Positions 10,080 through 19,140 of a stretch of 64,000 nt of DNA are shown one piece after another. Position numbers and translations under genes: made by a program. The stretch is from Anastrepha obliqua (taxonomy: Eukaryota > Arthropoda > Insecta > Diptera > Tephritidae), in assembly GCF_027943255.1 (NCBI RefSeq), contig NC_072892.1, positions 33,813,792-33,877,791 on the forward strand, written 5' to 3'. How positions within the stretch are numbered: the first letter of the stretch is position 1; each line of letters begins with the position of its first letter. The notes under the pieces were generated by a model, which did not search any database, was not told the origin of the DNA, and was given only the letters and a program-made list of their open reading frames with translations.

Positions 10080-10567
10080 TGTTATGTTATGTTATGTTAT
10101 GTTATGTTATATTATGTTATGTTATGTTATGTTATGTTATGTTATGTTATGTTATGTTATGTTATGTTATGTTATGTTATGTTATGTTATGTTATGTTAT
10201 GTTATGTTATGTTATGTTATGTTATGTTATGTTATGTTATGTTATGTTATGTTATGTTATGTTATGTTATGTTATGTTATGTTATGTTATGTTATGTTAT
10301 GTTATGTTATGTTATGTTATGTTATGTTATGTTATGTTATGTTATGTTATGTTATGTTATGTTATGTTATGTTATGTTATGTTATGTTATGTTATGTTAT
10401 GTTATGTTATGTTATGTTATGTTATGTTATGTTATGTTATGTTATGTTATGTTATGTTATGTTATGTTATGTTATGTTATGTTATGTTATGTTGTGTTGT
10501 GTTGTGTTGTGTTGTGTTGTGTTGTGTTGTGTTATGTCATGTTATGTTATGTTATGTTATGTTATGT
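10079..10567 (+). repeat. Pentanucleotide microsatellite (TTATG)n
   Basis: About 97 copies of GTTAT, nearly perfect from 10081 to 10490. A block of GTTGT units follows (10491-10533), then GTTAT again. Because five is not a multiple of three, all + frames read through it with a Met-Leu-Cys-Tyr-Val repeat, so the long open frames here are artefacts. Confidence 0.97.
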
Positions 10568-11103
10568 TAATGTTAACTCATTCTCTATATCCATACAAAA
10601 TAAGTATCAAACAAATAAAATTAAAATTTTCTTTTGAAAAATGCAACCATTCAATCAGTATTTTCTTGTGACGTTATCACGTTAAACTATCGTCAGTAAA
10701 CCGACTTTGCAGACAACCTCTTTTGTAAAATGCGTGGATGTCAAGTACGCATGAAGAATACTTCAAATGAGACTGTAATGCTTTTAGCGCTACGTAGATC
10801 ACATTTTGTGATTTTTGAAACAAAGCGGTTCGAGTGCATCTGCAGCAAAATATCAGAATAGGATGAGTGAATAAAAAGGTAGTTTATGCTATGTGGTACT
10901 ACTAACACTAGCTTTAATTTTGCAGTATTAGTTATGCTGAAAAGTTTACTCCACAAAAACTGTGCGTAACTCTTTGTTGGCATTACGTAGCTCCAAGTAG
11001 GGCATGACAACGTCATATAAAGCCTTATATGCTAATAAAACATTGAGGGATACCACAATGTAAGTATTGGCGTATACAATAAAATCAGTTGCTCTGTATT
11101 GTA
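10568..11103. other. No recognised gene
   Basis: Unique sequence with no family match. It holds GACGTTATCACGTT at 10670-10683, inverted relative to GACGTGATAACGTC at 7937-7950. Confidence 0.4.
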
Positions 11104-11737
11104 ACACATGGACTGAAAAGTCCCGGGCCTAACACAGAGATGACACTAGTTTTATTGCATTCACCTATTTTTCAATTAGTACTAACCTTAAAAACCTAAC
11201 CTTCATTAGTTCGCGAGTTGTAGTGCTAAAAGTGACGCTACTTTTGTTATTTTCAAAATAATGAAACAAAAATAATTTCGTGTTTTAATTTTACATTGCT
11301 TCTTGAGGTGAACAAATACCGTTCAGGTGAAGCAATGGCTTGAAAAGTGATATGGGGATCCGCTCCATCAGAAACAACAATAAAACGATGGTTTACTGAT
11401 TTCAAACGTGGCTGTAGAGACACCAATGATGCACAATGCAGAGACTTCCAAATGAGGCGGTAACACCAGAAAACTTCAAAAAAATCCAAAAAATCGTTTT
11501 GAAACCCAGCTACTATTGGCTGTTCGCAGACCTAAAAACAATGCTCGCCGGTAAGAAATTTCGTGCGAATGAAGAGGTTATCGCGGAAACTGAGGCTTAT
11601 TTTGAGGCAAAAGATAAATTGTTCAACAAAAGTGGTATTGAAATGTTAGAGCGGCGCCGGAATGATTGCGTTGTTCTTGATGGAAATTGCGTTGATGAAT
11701 AAAACTAATTGTGAACAATGCACTTTTCAGCCCGTGT
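11104..11737 (+). mobile_element. Internally deleted mariner (MITE-like)
   Basis: Inverted ends are recognisable: GGACTGAAAAGTCCCGGGCC near 11110 and, inverted, CTTTTCAGCCCGTGT at 11723-11737, each next to TA. The inside joins an N-terminal transposase part directly to the C-terminal part. The second, shorter end seems to have lost bases, and another end-like GGGCCGGACTTTTC lies at 11759-11772, so the right limit is uncertain by about 40 bp. Confidence 0.8.
11260..11702 (+). pseudogene. Mariner transposase remnant lacking the catalytic core
   Basis: The first part, about 11310-11450, has stops and a frame change but keeps a recognisable helix-turn-helix region (TIKRWFTDFKRG). From about 11445 the frame reads VTPENFKKIQKIVLK and then jumps to LFADLKTMLAGKKF and the C-terminus EEVIAETEAYFEAKDK. 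The middle of the protein, including the first two catalytic aspartates, is missing. The sequence is of the mariner type I know from many insects (irritans/mellifera-like subfamilies). It cannot encode an active transposase. Confidence 0.85.
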
Positions 11738-11884
11738 TAAGTTGCCTACATTGTTGTTGGGCCGGACTTTTCGTACGACAAAGGTAGAGAGTTGAAAAAC
11801 ATTTTCCCTTCCGACGTGCAACTCTATCTAATTACGAAGTGGCGCAAAATTAATATTTCAATTTTGTTTTTGAATCACTTTTTA

Positions 11885-11960
11885 CTAGAAGTGGCAGTCC
11901 TTGGCCGAATATAAATCCGGGTCGTTCCGGTTATGTAGAACCGACTGTCGTGGGAACGAT
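11885..11960 (-). repeat. Dispersed repeat family R1, copy
   Basis: The segment with GTCCTTGGCCGAATATAAAT and GTAGAACCGACTGTCGTGGG recurs, diverged, near 21076-21097, 23290-23382, 27135-27190 and 38997-39066. Copies in the opposite orientation run into CAACAACAA tails (27255-27290), so this looks like the 3' end of a non-LTR retrotransposon or SINE. Confidence 0.7.
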
Positions 11961-14090
11961 ACTGCAGCTGTCTAGTTCACAAGTGTCAGATTTGATTGAC
12001 GCACGTCGCCATTTACAAAAATTAGAAAACTTCGAACTCACTGATGCCTTGTTTTTTTTGTAGAATTTAGAAAAATCCTACTTAGATGGATTCAGTGGCG
12101 GGTCCGAATTCTTTTTAACTTTTCTAAAGTGGCAGACTGGTCTTTGTGTTTCGGGTTCAAGACAAATCTAGGCTGCCAGCACAAAATGAAATAGCGAATT
12201 GTACTTTATTGTACTACTACTCAACTTTCTTTTGTCGTGACATTCTAATGTACAAAATGTTATTGTCGGTCTTGTGTGCCACCAACTTGTTTAGATTCGC
12301 CTTGATCGGGTTTATGTTTGGTTTTGGCGAATTTTGGAGAATTTTGTCATTTATTCCGAATTTTATATATTACTTACCATGCATACGTTCATTTTCCTTC
12401 AAATGCTCCTCCCCCTCTCTGCCATTGTGTCGCCAAGTGAATGTTGCTACTACTATCGAAATGCATAAATACATAAATTATCGCTTTTGTTAATCAATTA
12501 TTTTGTTTCTATTGCAAATATTCTGTTTCTCGTTTGTTTTGTTCGCTCGCTCCGCTCGTTTCATACACTGATCGCAACACACGTGTTTTTGTGCATTTGA
12601 TTTGTTCTTTGATTTGTCGTCATTATAAAATAAACAAATTTCAGTATACACACACATAGATTTGGCTCTCAGTGTTTAAATGTGTGGTGGCACTCACGCA
12701 TTTATATTTCTCGCTGTGCCTGAATGTGATTTTTCTAATGTTTCTCGCACTGGGTGGTTTGGTGTATTTGTGTTTATTTTTCTTCTTGAGATTCACTCTC
12801 TGCCCTCACTCTTTTACTCAGTGCATTAATGCGACTTGTTCGCCTCACTCACCGCGTTGTCGATTAGGCAGCTAGGCCGCTAGGCAGTCAGTCTCAGTTT
12901 TGCTCTGTTAGCGTTTACCTGTAAGCAAAAATTTGCCGAGTTTTTCGCATAAACTCTTAGCCTTTGGCGTAGAGTCGGCGTTTAAAATTGAGTGACACGG
13001 GTCGTCATACCTCGATTCAATATTTATTGTGTGTGAATTGCTGTCGTTGGCTTAACTGTTACAATGTGTGTTTTTCTATAATTTACATATTTTAGTCTGC
13101 CTGCCGGACTGCCTGCTGTCATAAGAGTGTGTGCGAAATCATTTTTTGTTTTGTTTTTTTTTGCGTTAACAATTGTGAGCGAATGGAAAAATTGAAATCA
13201 AAAATTAATATTTTTTATAGTAGAGAAAAATATTAAAATTAAAAGCAAAAAAAAAAATGAAAATAATACAATATTATTAATATAAAAGATTTAATATAAA
13301 GAAATAATCCAATAAAAAAATATAAACAAAAAAAAAAGGCAAAAATATACATAAAAACAAAGTTTTTAAGCCCAAAATTTAAGTTAGCAAAAATGTAAAA
13401 AAACCGCTTTCTGTTCTCATTTCAATGCCACAACTGCAAAATTTAACAGTCGCCCACATTTTAAATATTCAACCAATAAAAATATGTAATAAAAAACACA
13501 CACACATACGCCGGCCAGTGAGTCAGCCACAGGACACAGGTGCAAGTGATATTCTTTGCTTAGGCAATTTTTACTCGTGGCGAAGGTGAAACACCAATAA
13601 AAGTGGGTTGCTCGTAAATTTCAATGTAGTCTTTGCTCACTTCCTAGTTTGTGGCTCGGCTACCACTGTGGCTGTGTGAATACGCGAAGGCATTTGTTTG
13701 TGTATGTAGATGTGTTGGTGTTTCTCGTGCCGGTATATGCGAGTGCATTTCCAAGAGCTATGCTTAAGCTGATTCCATTGCCTTACAAATTCAAAAGCTG
13801 AATGTATTTCTTGGTTCATATTCATTGGCATTCCTGCTTTTCAACAGCAGCTGTTGGTGGAATGCTACAGTTAAAATAACAACAAGTGTAAAGTAATACT
13901 TAAAATTAATTGAAAACCAACAAAATAACGAAGCAAAGTGAAAACTTGAAATATGAAATATCAATTGAATATGTTGAGATTATTTTATTATGTTGTCCTT
14001 ATTTAGAGATGCTGCAATAATTTTGTTTACAAAAAATGGCTAATAAAAATGTGTGGAGTGCTTGAATATGATTTATAGATTTATTGGTAC
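11961..14090. other. No recognised gene; partly GC-richer sequence
   Basis: Mixed sequence without coding evidence. At 12540-13000 the composition is more balanced, with CT-rich stretches and a TCAGTC initiator-like motif near 12888. This could be regulatory or hold a first exon, but nothing decides it. An A-rich part lies at 13190-13400. Confidence 0.35.
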
Positions 14091-15100
14091 AGAAAACTAC
14101 CAAAATATTAAAAACAAAAAATAAAAAATAAATTAAAATTAAAAATAAACAAAAATTAAAAATAAATAAAAAAAAATAAAAGTAAAAAGCAAGTAAAAAT
14201 AATAAATAAAGAAGTAAAAATAAAAAAATGCATAATAAATATTAATGCGATGAAGTGCTTAAATATGATTTATAAATTTATTGGCATAAAAAAATATCAA
14301 AAGTAAGAATTATATACAAAAAACAAAAAATAAAAAATAAAAAAAAATAAAAGTAAAAAATAAAAGGAAATGCTAAAAAAAGAACTAAAAGTAAGAAAAA
14401 AACTACATAAAATAAAAAAAGTAAAAAAAAAAAATCTCAAGAAATTTTTAATGAAAAATATTAAAATACCGTCTCCATCTAACATCGGTTTTATTTATTG
14501 TTAAAAAAACGTGGAATTTTATGTTATGTGTGGTTTGTAAATCTGGAAAAAAAAGTACCGACCTTGCCCTTCTTTGTGTGAAATCTTCTTTTGTTTTGAT
14601 TTTTTTGTTTCATAAATTCTGGTAAATATGTCGGTATTTTTATTCACTTATTAAAACTAATAAACTAAATAGGTTTATTGATATGAAAGAAATAAAAAAG
14701 TAAACACAAATGCATGAGTATGTGTACATAGGTATGTCTGTATGTATATAAAAATTAAAATAAATGCACAAAAATACAATGAAATGTAAACAAAAAAAAA
14801 TATAAAAAACTATAAAAAAATGTAAAAAACCAAATTAAAAATAAAAATTTAATAAAAAAAATAAGAAAATAAAAAATTAAATAAGAAAATAAAAAATTAA
14901 ATAAGAAAATAAAAAATTAAATAAGAAAATAAAAAATAAAATTAAAAAAAAAATTAAAGAAAAAATTAAAAAAAAAAATTTAATTAAAAATTGCAGCAAA
15001 ACTGTAAATAAAAAAAATAGTAGAAATGTAAAAAAATAGATATAAAATAAAGAAGAAGAAATTAAATAAGAAAAAGTTGAAAAAAAGTGAAAAGTGCAAA
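14091..15100. repeat. A-rich low-complexity sequence with short tandem repeats
   Basis: Mostly AAATAAAA-type sequence in two blocks, 14091-14460 and 14740-15100, separated by about 280 bp of ordinary sequence. At 14856-14939 a 20-bp unit (TTAAATAAGAAAATAAAAAA) is repeated about four times. Confidence 0.8.
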
Positions 15101-16273
15101 ACCAAACCATGAGACCTGCACATAAAACATTTTCTAGCCGTTTTGTTTATTGTTAAAAAATATGAAATTTTACGCTCTATATTGTGTGATTAGTGCTTTG
15201 TAAGCCCACAAATAAGCCGTCTTGCCATTTTTTGTGACCCTGTTTTTTGTTGTGAATGCTTTTATTTCTTCCAAAAGTATTTATGTCGGTATTTTTATTT
15301 TCCTATTTCAACTTATCAACTCCGTTTAGCTTCACCATTCAGATGCAAATTTGTGCGTTCGCGGCAACTCAAGTGTAGATTTATAGTAATTTTATAAAAA
15401 TTTCCATACAAATTTACAAATAACGCCTCCACGCTCAATACTTGGCTCTGGCTTGACGAAATTTTTATATGTATGCAGAATTTGTATATACTACCAAAGT
15501 GCAAAATTAAAATTGATAAATTTTAAATTAAAAAAATCCTCGAAGAAAATTAAAAAAATTGTTACTCTGTGTGTGGGTGTGTTCGTGTTCTAAGAGGCGT
15601 TTACCCATGATGAAATTACTTCATGAATTTATGTTCGAAGCGCGTAGTGCCGAGGAAGTTGCGCTCTCGCAGGAGATGGTAAATATCATCTAATTATCGA
15701 CTTACTAATATTTATAAAGACACCCTTATATACATATATTGGGTAGCCTTAAAAGTTTGGCAACTAAATTTGAGTGAAATTAAAACCTTTTCTATATATT
15801 TTTTTTTAATGAATTTTATTAAATAAGTGCGTTAATGACCAATGAGAGTTAAGGTTTCGTGGCCAATATGCGTAAATTAAATGCCATTTTTTTTTTTTTT
15901 TTTTTTTTATAAAACGAATAATTAAGATACTAAGGATAAGAATCTATGTACATATTTTTTTAATTTTTCGCAAGAAAGAATAAGTGCTCGCGTTTTGCTA
16001 CAAAGATCCTTAAAAATAAAATTGCCCAACTTGCTAGCTTTTACTTGATCTCAAGGCAGAGTGTAAGCCCACATAAAAAATGTCTGCGACTGAGTAAGCG
16101 TGAATATTCCCTCTACACGCACCTGTCTTTTTAAGGTTTTGGTTTTACTTTTGTACTTTTTGTTTTGTTTTTGTTATTTTTGGTGTTTTGTTTTTGTGTC
16201 TTATTTTTTTAATTTTTATTTTAGTTTTAGGATAATTATATTTTTTTTTTTTAATTTTTTATATTTTTTATAA
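15101..16273. other. No recognised gene; AT-rich
   Basis: Ordinary AT-rich sequence with a poly(T) run near 15890-15908 and a T-rich stretch at 16130-16270. No family match. Confidence 0.4.
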
Positions 16274-16277
16274 TCTA

Positions 16278-16298
16278 TGAATAAGTTCGTGCGGTTTT
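16278..16298 (+). repeat. Mariner inverted terminal repeat, transposase 3' side
   Basis: It begins TGAATAAGTTCGTGCGG and matches the inverse of 17524-17544 at all 21 positions before the two ends diverge. Confidence 0.95.
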
Positions 16299-16340
16299 TT
16301 TCGAAATTTGAAACTTTATTGACGTAAAATGGTTACAAAT

Positions 16341-17381
16341 TTAATATTCAAAGTATTGTCCATCGCTTACTACTACTTTTTCCCATCTTTCTGGCAATTC
16401 ACGGATTCCCTTTGTGAAAAATTCGGTCGGTTTTGCCGCAATCCACGAATCGATCCATTTTTTGACTTCATCGTAATTACGGAAGTGCTGGTCAGCCAGG
16501 CCATGTTGCATCGATCGGAAGAGATAGTAATCGGATGGCGCAAGGTCTGGACTATACGGCGGGTGGGGTAGGACATCCCATTTGAGCGTTTCTAAGTATG
16601 TTTTGACCACTTGTGCAACATGTGGCCGAGCATTGTCATGTTGCAAAATAACTTTGTCGTGTCTATCGGCGTATTGCGGCCGTTTTTCTCGCAGTGCTCG
16701 GCTCAAACGCATCAATTGTCGTCGGTAGACATCCCCCGTAATCGTTTCATTCGGTTTCAGTAGCTCATAATACACAACACCCAGCTGGTCCCACCAGATA
16801 CACAGCATAACCTTCAGGCCATGAATATTCTGCGCCGACGTCGATGTTGAAGCATGGCCAGGGTATCCATACGTTGCCCGACGTTTTGGATTGTCGTAAT
16901 GGACCCACTTTTCATCGCCAGTCACAATTCGATGCAAAAAACCCTTTCTTTTGTGCCGTTGAAGCAGTTGTTCGCATGCCATAAAACGGCGTTCAACGTC
17001 TCTTGGCTTCAATTCATACGGCACCCAATGGCCTACCTTTCGGATCATTCCCATGGCTTTTAAACGTTTGGAAATGGTTGATTGATCAACTCCCAAAGTT
17101 TTTGCAACCTCTTCTTGCGTTTGAGCCGGATCTTGATCGAGCAATTCCTCCAATTCGGTATCCATGAACTTTGGCGGCGCACCCTCGCGTTCTTCGTCTT
17201 CCAAGCCAAAATCACCACTTTTAAAGCGTGCAAACCACTTCTGGCACGTTCGCTCAGCTAGAGCATGCTCACCATAAACTTCCACCAAGATACGATGACT
17301 TTCGGCTGCTTTTTTCTTCATATTAAAATAATGAAGAAGAATTCCCCGCAAAAACACATTATTTGGCACGAAATTCGACAT
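16341..17381 (-). CDS. Mariner transposase (mauritiana/Mos1-type), intact
   Basis: This frame encodes 346 residues, close to the 345 of Mos1. I start at the second in-frame methionine (MSNFVPN), which lines up with the Mos1 start; an ATG two codons upstream (17387) is also possible. The paired-like DNA-binding region with two helix-turn-helix units occupies about residues 1-110, and WVPYEL near 119-124 is the linker. The catalytic triad D156 (VTGDEKW), D249 (LQHDNARPH) and D284 (DLAPSDYYLF) has the mariner D,D34D spacing and the same numbering as Mos1. There are no stops or frame breaks. The enzyme cuts and pastes the element into TA sites. Whether it is still active cannot be told from sequence. 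Confidence 0.95.
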   Translation of the reverse strand: MSNFVPNNVFLRGILLHYFNMKKKAAESHRILVEVYGEHALAERTCQKWFARFKSGDFGLEDEEREGAPPKFMDTELEELLDQDPAQTQEEVAKTLGVDQSTISKRLKAMGMIRKVGHWVPYELKPRDVERRFMACEQLLQRHKRKGFLHRIVTGDEKWVHYDNPKRRATYGYPGHASTSTSAQNIHGLKVMLCIWWDQLGVVYYELLKPNETITGDVYRRQLMRLSRALREKRPQYADRHDKVILQHDNARPHVAQVVKTYLETLKWDVLPHPPYSPDLAPSDYYLFRSMQHGLADQHFRNYDEVKKWIDSWIAAKPTEFFTKGIRELPERWEKVVVSDGQYFEY

Positions 17382-17523
17382 TTTCAAGTGTGGTAAAAAT
17401 ATTGTTGTTTACGCTTCAAATAAAAAACTTATACTGACGTTTGTGCCTTACGACAGTAGCTCTCCAATGAATGTTTGGAAATGTGGATCGATGGAATAAT
17501 AATCAAGTTACGCCATCTGTTGT

Positions 17524-17544
17524 AAAACCGCACGAACTTATTCA
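17524..17544 (-). repeat. Mariner inverted terminal repeat, transposase 5' side
   Basis: The partner of 16278-16298, ending in TTCA before the TA duplication. Confidence 0.95.
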
Positions 17545-17598
17545 TAGTCCTATTATATAAAATAAAGTCAACTTTTTGTGTGTGTTCGCTAACCGGCC

Positions 17599-18170
17599 GT
17601 GTCTTTGCACCGAATTAAACCAAACTTACACACATTGTTAAGAAGTAATTGAAGATGGTTTCTGTATAGTTTGGATACCTATTGGTGGATAGGGTTCGAG
17701 ATATAGGTCAAAACGTGGACCCGGGTAACCATCGGATGTGTATGTACAATATGAGTATCAAATGGAAGCTGTTGGTGAATGCTTTAGTTCAGAGTATTTT
17801 TCATGCCGCTCCGTGACTAGGGTCTCGAGATAGAGACCAAAACGTGGACCCTAGAATGTGATTGTACAATATGGATATCAAATGGAAGCTGTTGGTGAAT
17901 GCTTTAGTACAGAGTATTTTTCATGCCGCTCCGTGACTGGGGTCTCGAGATATAGGTCAAAACGTGGACCCGGGTAACCTTTGGTTGTGTATGTACAATA
18001 TGGGTATCAAATGAAAGCTGTTGATAAGTGCTTTAATACGGGGTAATTTTCATACCTATTGATGACTAGGGTCTCGAAATATATACCAAAACGTCGACCC
18101 GCCGTGTCTTTGCACCGAATTAAACCAAACTTACACACATTGTTAAGTAAGTATTGAAAATGGGTTTCGT
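17599..18170 (+). repeat. Helitron tandem subunits
   Basis: Four to five of the ~125-bp subunits (motifs CCGTGTCTTTGCACCG, CAAAACGTGGACCC, GGAAGCTGTTGGTGAATGC) of the same family as 8840-10079. Confidence 0.85.
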
Positions 18171-18585
18171 AAAGTTTGGTTGTAATTCGGAGCACCGGCA
18201 ACGCGTACGGCGTTCTTTTGAACCTGCCATAATGTCGTTTACTTTTTTAACGCTTGGGGCGGAACTGAACTGTCAAATTGACAGTGTGAGTTACAATGTG
18301 TCAATATTTCTTTCTGATTTGGATGCCAAAAGGAAAAGACGTGCAAAGTGTAAAAACTTTTTATGAATTTTTTTGTGAATTTTTTTGGAGTGGATTTTGG
18401 AACAGTGAATAATTTCTTACGAAATTTGAGAATTTAATGTGAAATCCGAATGTTCAAATGAAATTATGTGTTCGTGGAAAAAAAAAAATTTTTCGTTTTT
18501 GTTTTGAAAAATATAAATGGATAATGGTTAAAAAAGCTCCAATGCTTAATAAAACATATAAATTGAAACGAAAAATTCATGGATG

Positions 18586-18665
18586 ATCAGGAAAAAAGAC
18601 GATTGTTTCTTAGTTATTCATTTGCGTTGATTTGAAATTTAAAAACAATCTTCTTTTTTCCTGAT
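18586..18665. repeat. Inverted repeat with 22-bp arms inside the Helitron
   Basis: The arm at 18586-18607 (ATCAGGAAAAAAGACGATTG...) pairs with 18644-18665 with one mismatch across a 36-base loop. A further copy of ATATAAATTGAAA flanks each side. Confidence 0.9.
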
Positions 18666-18810
18666 TTTCAATTTATATTTTATATTTACTCAAAAACAAA
18701 TAGAAAAACAAAAAATATTGTTTATGCCAAAGCGCTTGAATAAAGAATAAAGAAATAAATAATATGAAAACCATATCTTTTCTTTTCTAAACCATATCTA
18801 TTTTATTTTA

Positions 18811-18842
18811 ATGTGCCCAGCGAAGCGGGCCGGGTTTGCTAG
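18811..18842 (+). other. Helitron 3' terminus: hairpin and CTAG
   Basis: The hairpin at 18815-18830 and CTAG at 18839-18842 match the known Helitron end signal; the next base is T. Confidence 0.88.
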
Positions 18843-19140
18843 TTTTTTATATTTTTTTATACAATATTTTTTTACAATTTTTATATTTTTTTTTTTTATA
18901 TATTATATATTTTTTATTTTTTTATATATTTTGTATAAATATGATTTTATATATTATGTATATATTTGTTTTTATATATATTTTTTATATATTTTTTATT
19001 TTTTTATATACTTTGTTTTGTTTTTTATATATCGTTTTTTTTTTTTTGTTTTATATACTTTTTTTTTTGTAATTTTTTATATATTTTTTTGTTTTTTCTT
19101 TTATATGTTTTTTGGTTTTTTTTATATATTTTTTTACTCA
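18843..19140. repeat. T-rich low-complexity sequence
   Basis: TTTATATATTTTT-type sequence directly behind the Helitron 3' end. Phe/Tyr-rich frames here are artefacts. Confidence 0.85.

Larger units (their letters stand above)
16278..17544 (-). mobile_element. Full-length Mos1-like mariner transposon
   Basis: A 1267-bp element with perfect 21-bp inverted ends (16278-16298 and 17524-17544), flanked by the TA duplication at 16276-16277 and 17545-17546. Mos1 is 1286 bp, so nothing large is missing. One uninterrupted transposase frame lies inside on the minus strand. The insertion point is the TA of the first four bases of a Helitron. Confidence 0.96.
16274..18842 (+). mobile_element. Non-autonomous Helitron with a nested mariner
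   Basis: The 3' end is diagnostic: a hairpin (GCCC-A-GC-GAA-GC-GGGC, 18815-18830) shortly before CTAG at 18839-18842, followed by T. The 5' end is TCTA at 16274-16277 after an A, then, beyond the mariner, GTCCTATTATATAAAATAAAG, which resembles the 5' end at 8693. Without the mariner and one TA the element is about 1.3 kb. It holds two to three of the 125-bp subunits also seen at 8840-10079, then unique sequence with a strong inverted repeat. No protein is encoded. The 5' limit is inferred from the reconstructed junction and is less sure than the 3' limit. Confidence 0.8.

Noticed and set aside
10052..10671. Three overlapping + frames of 172-195 codons with Met-Leu-Cys-Tyr-Val repeats
   Set aside because: They are the TTATG array read in all frames; a five-base repeat without stops is open in every frame.
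8693..18842. One single 10.1-kb Helitron from the first 5' end to the 3' end
   Set aside because: A second plausible 5' end at 16274 makes two separate elements more likely, and 5-6 kb between them look unrelated. Kept only as a finding to test.
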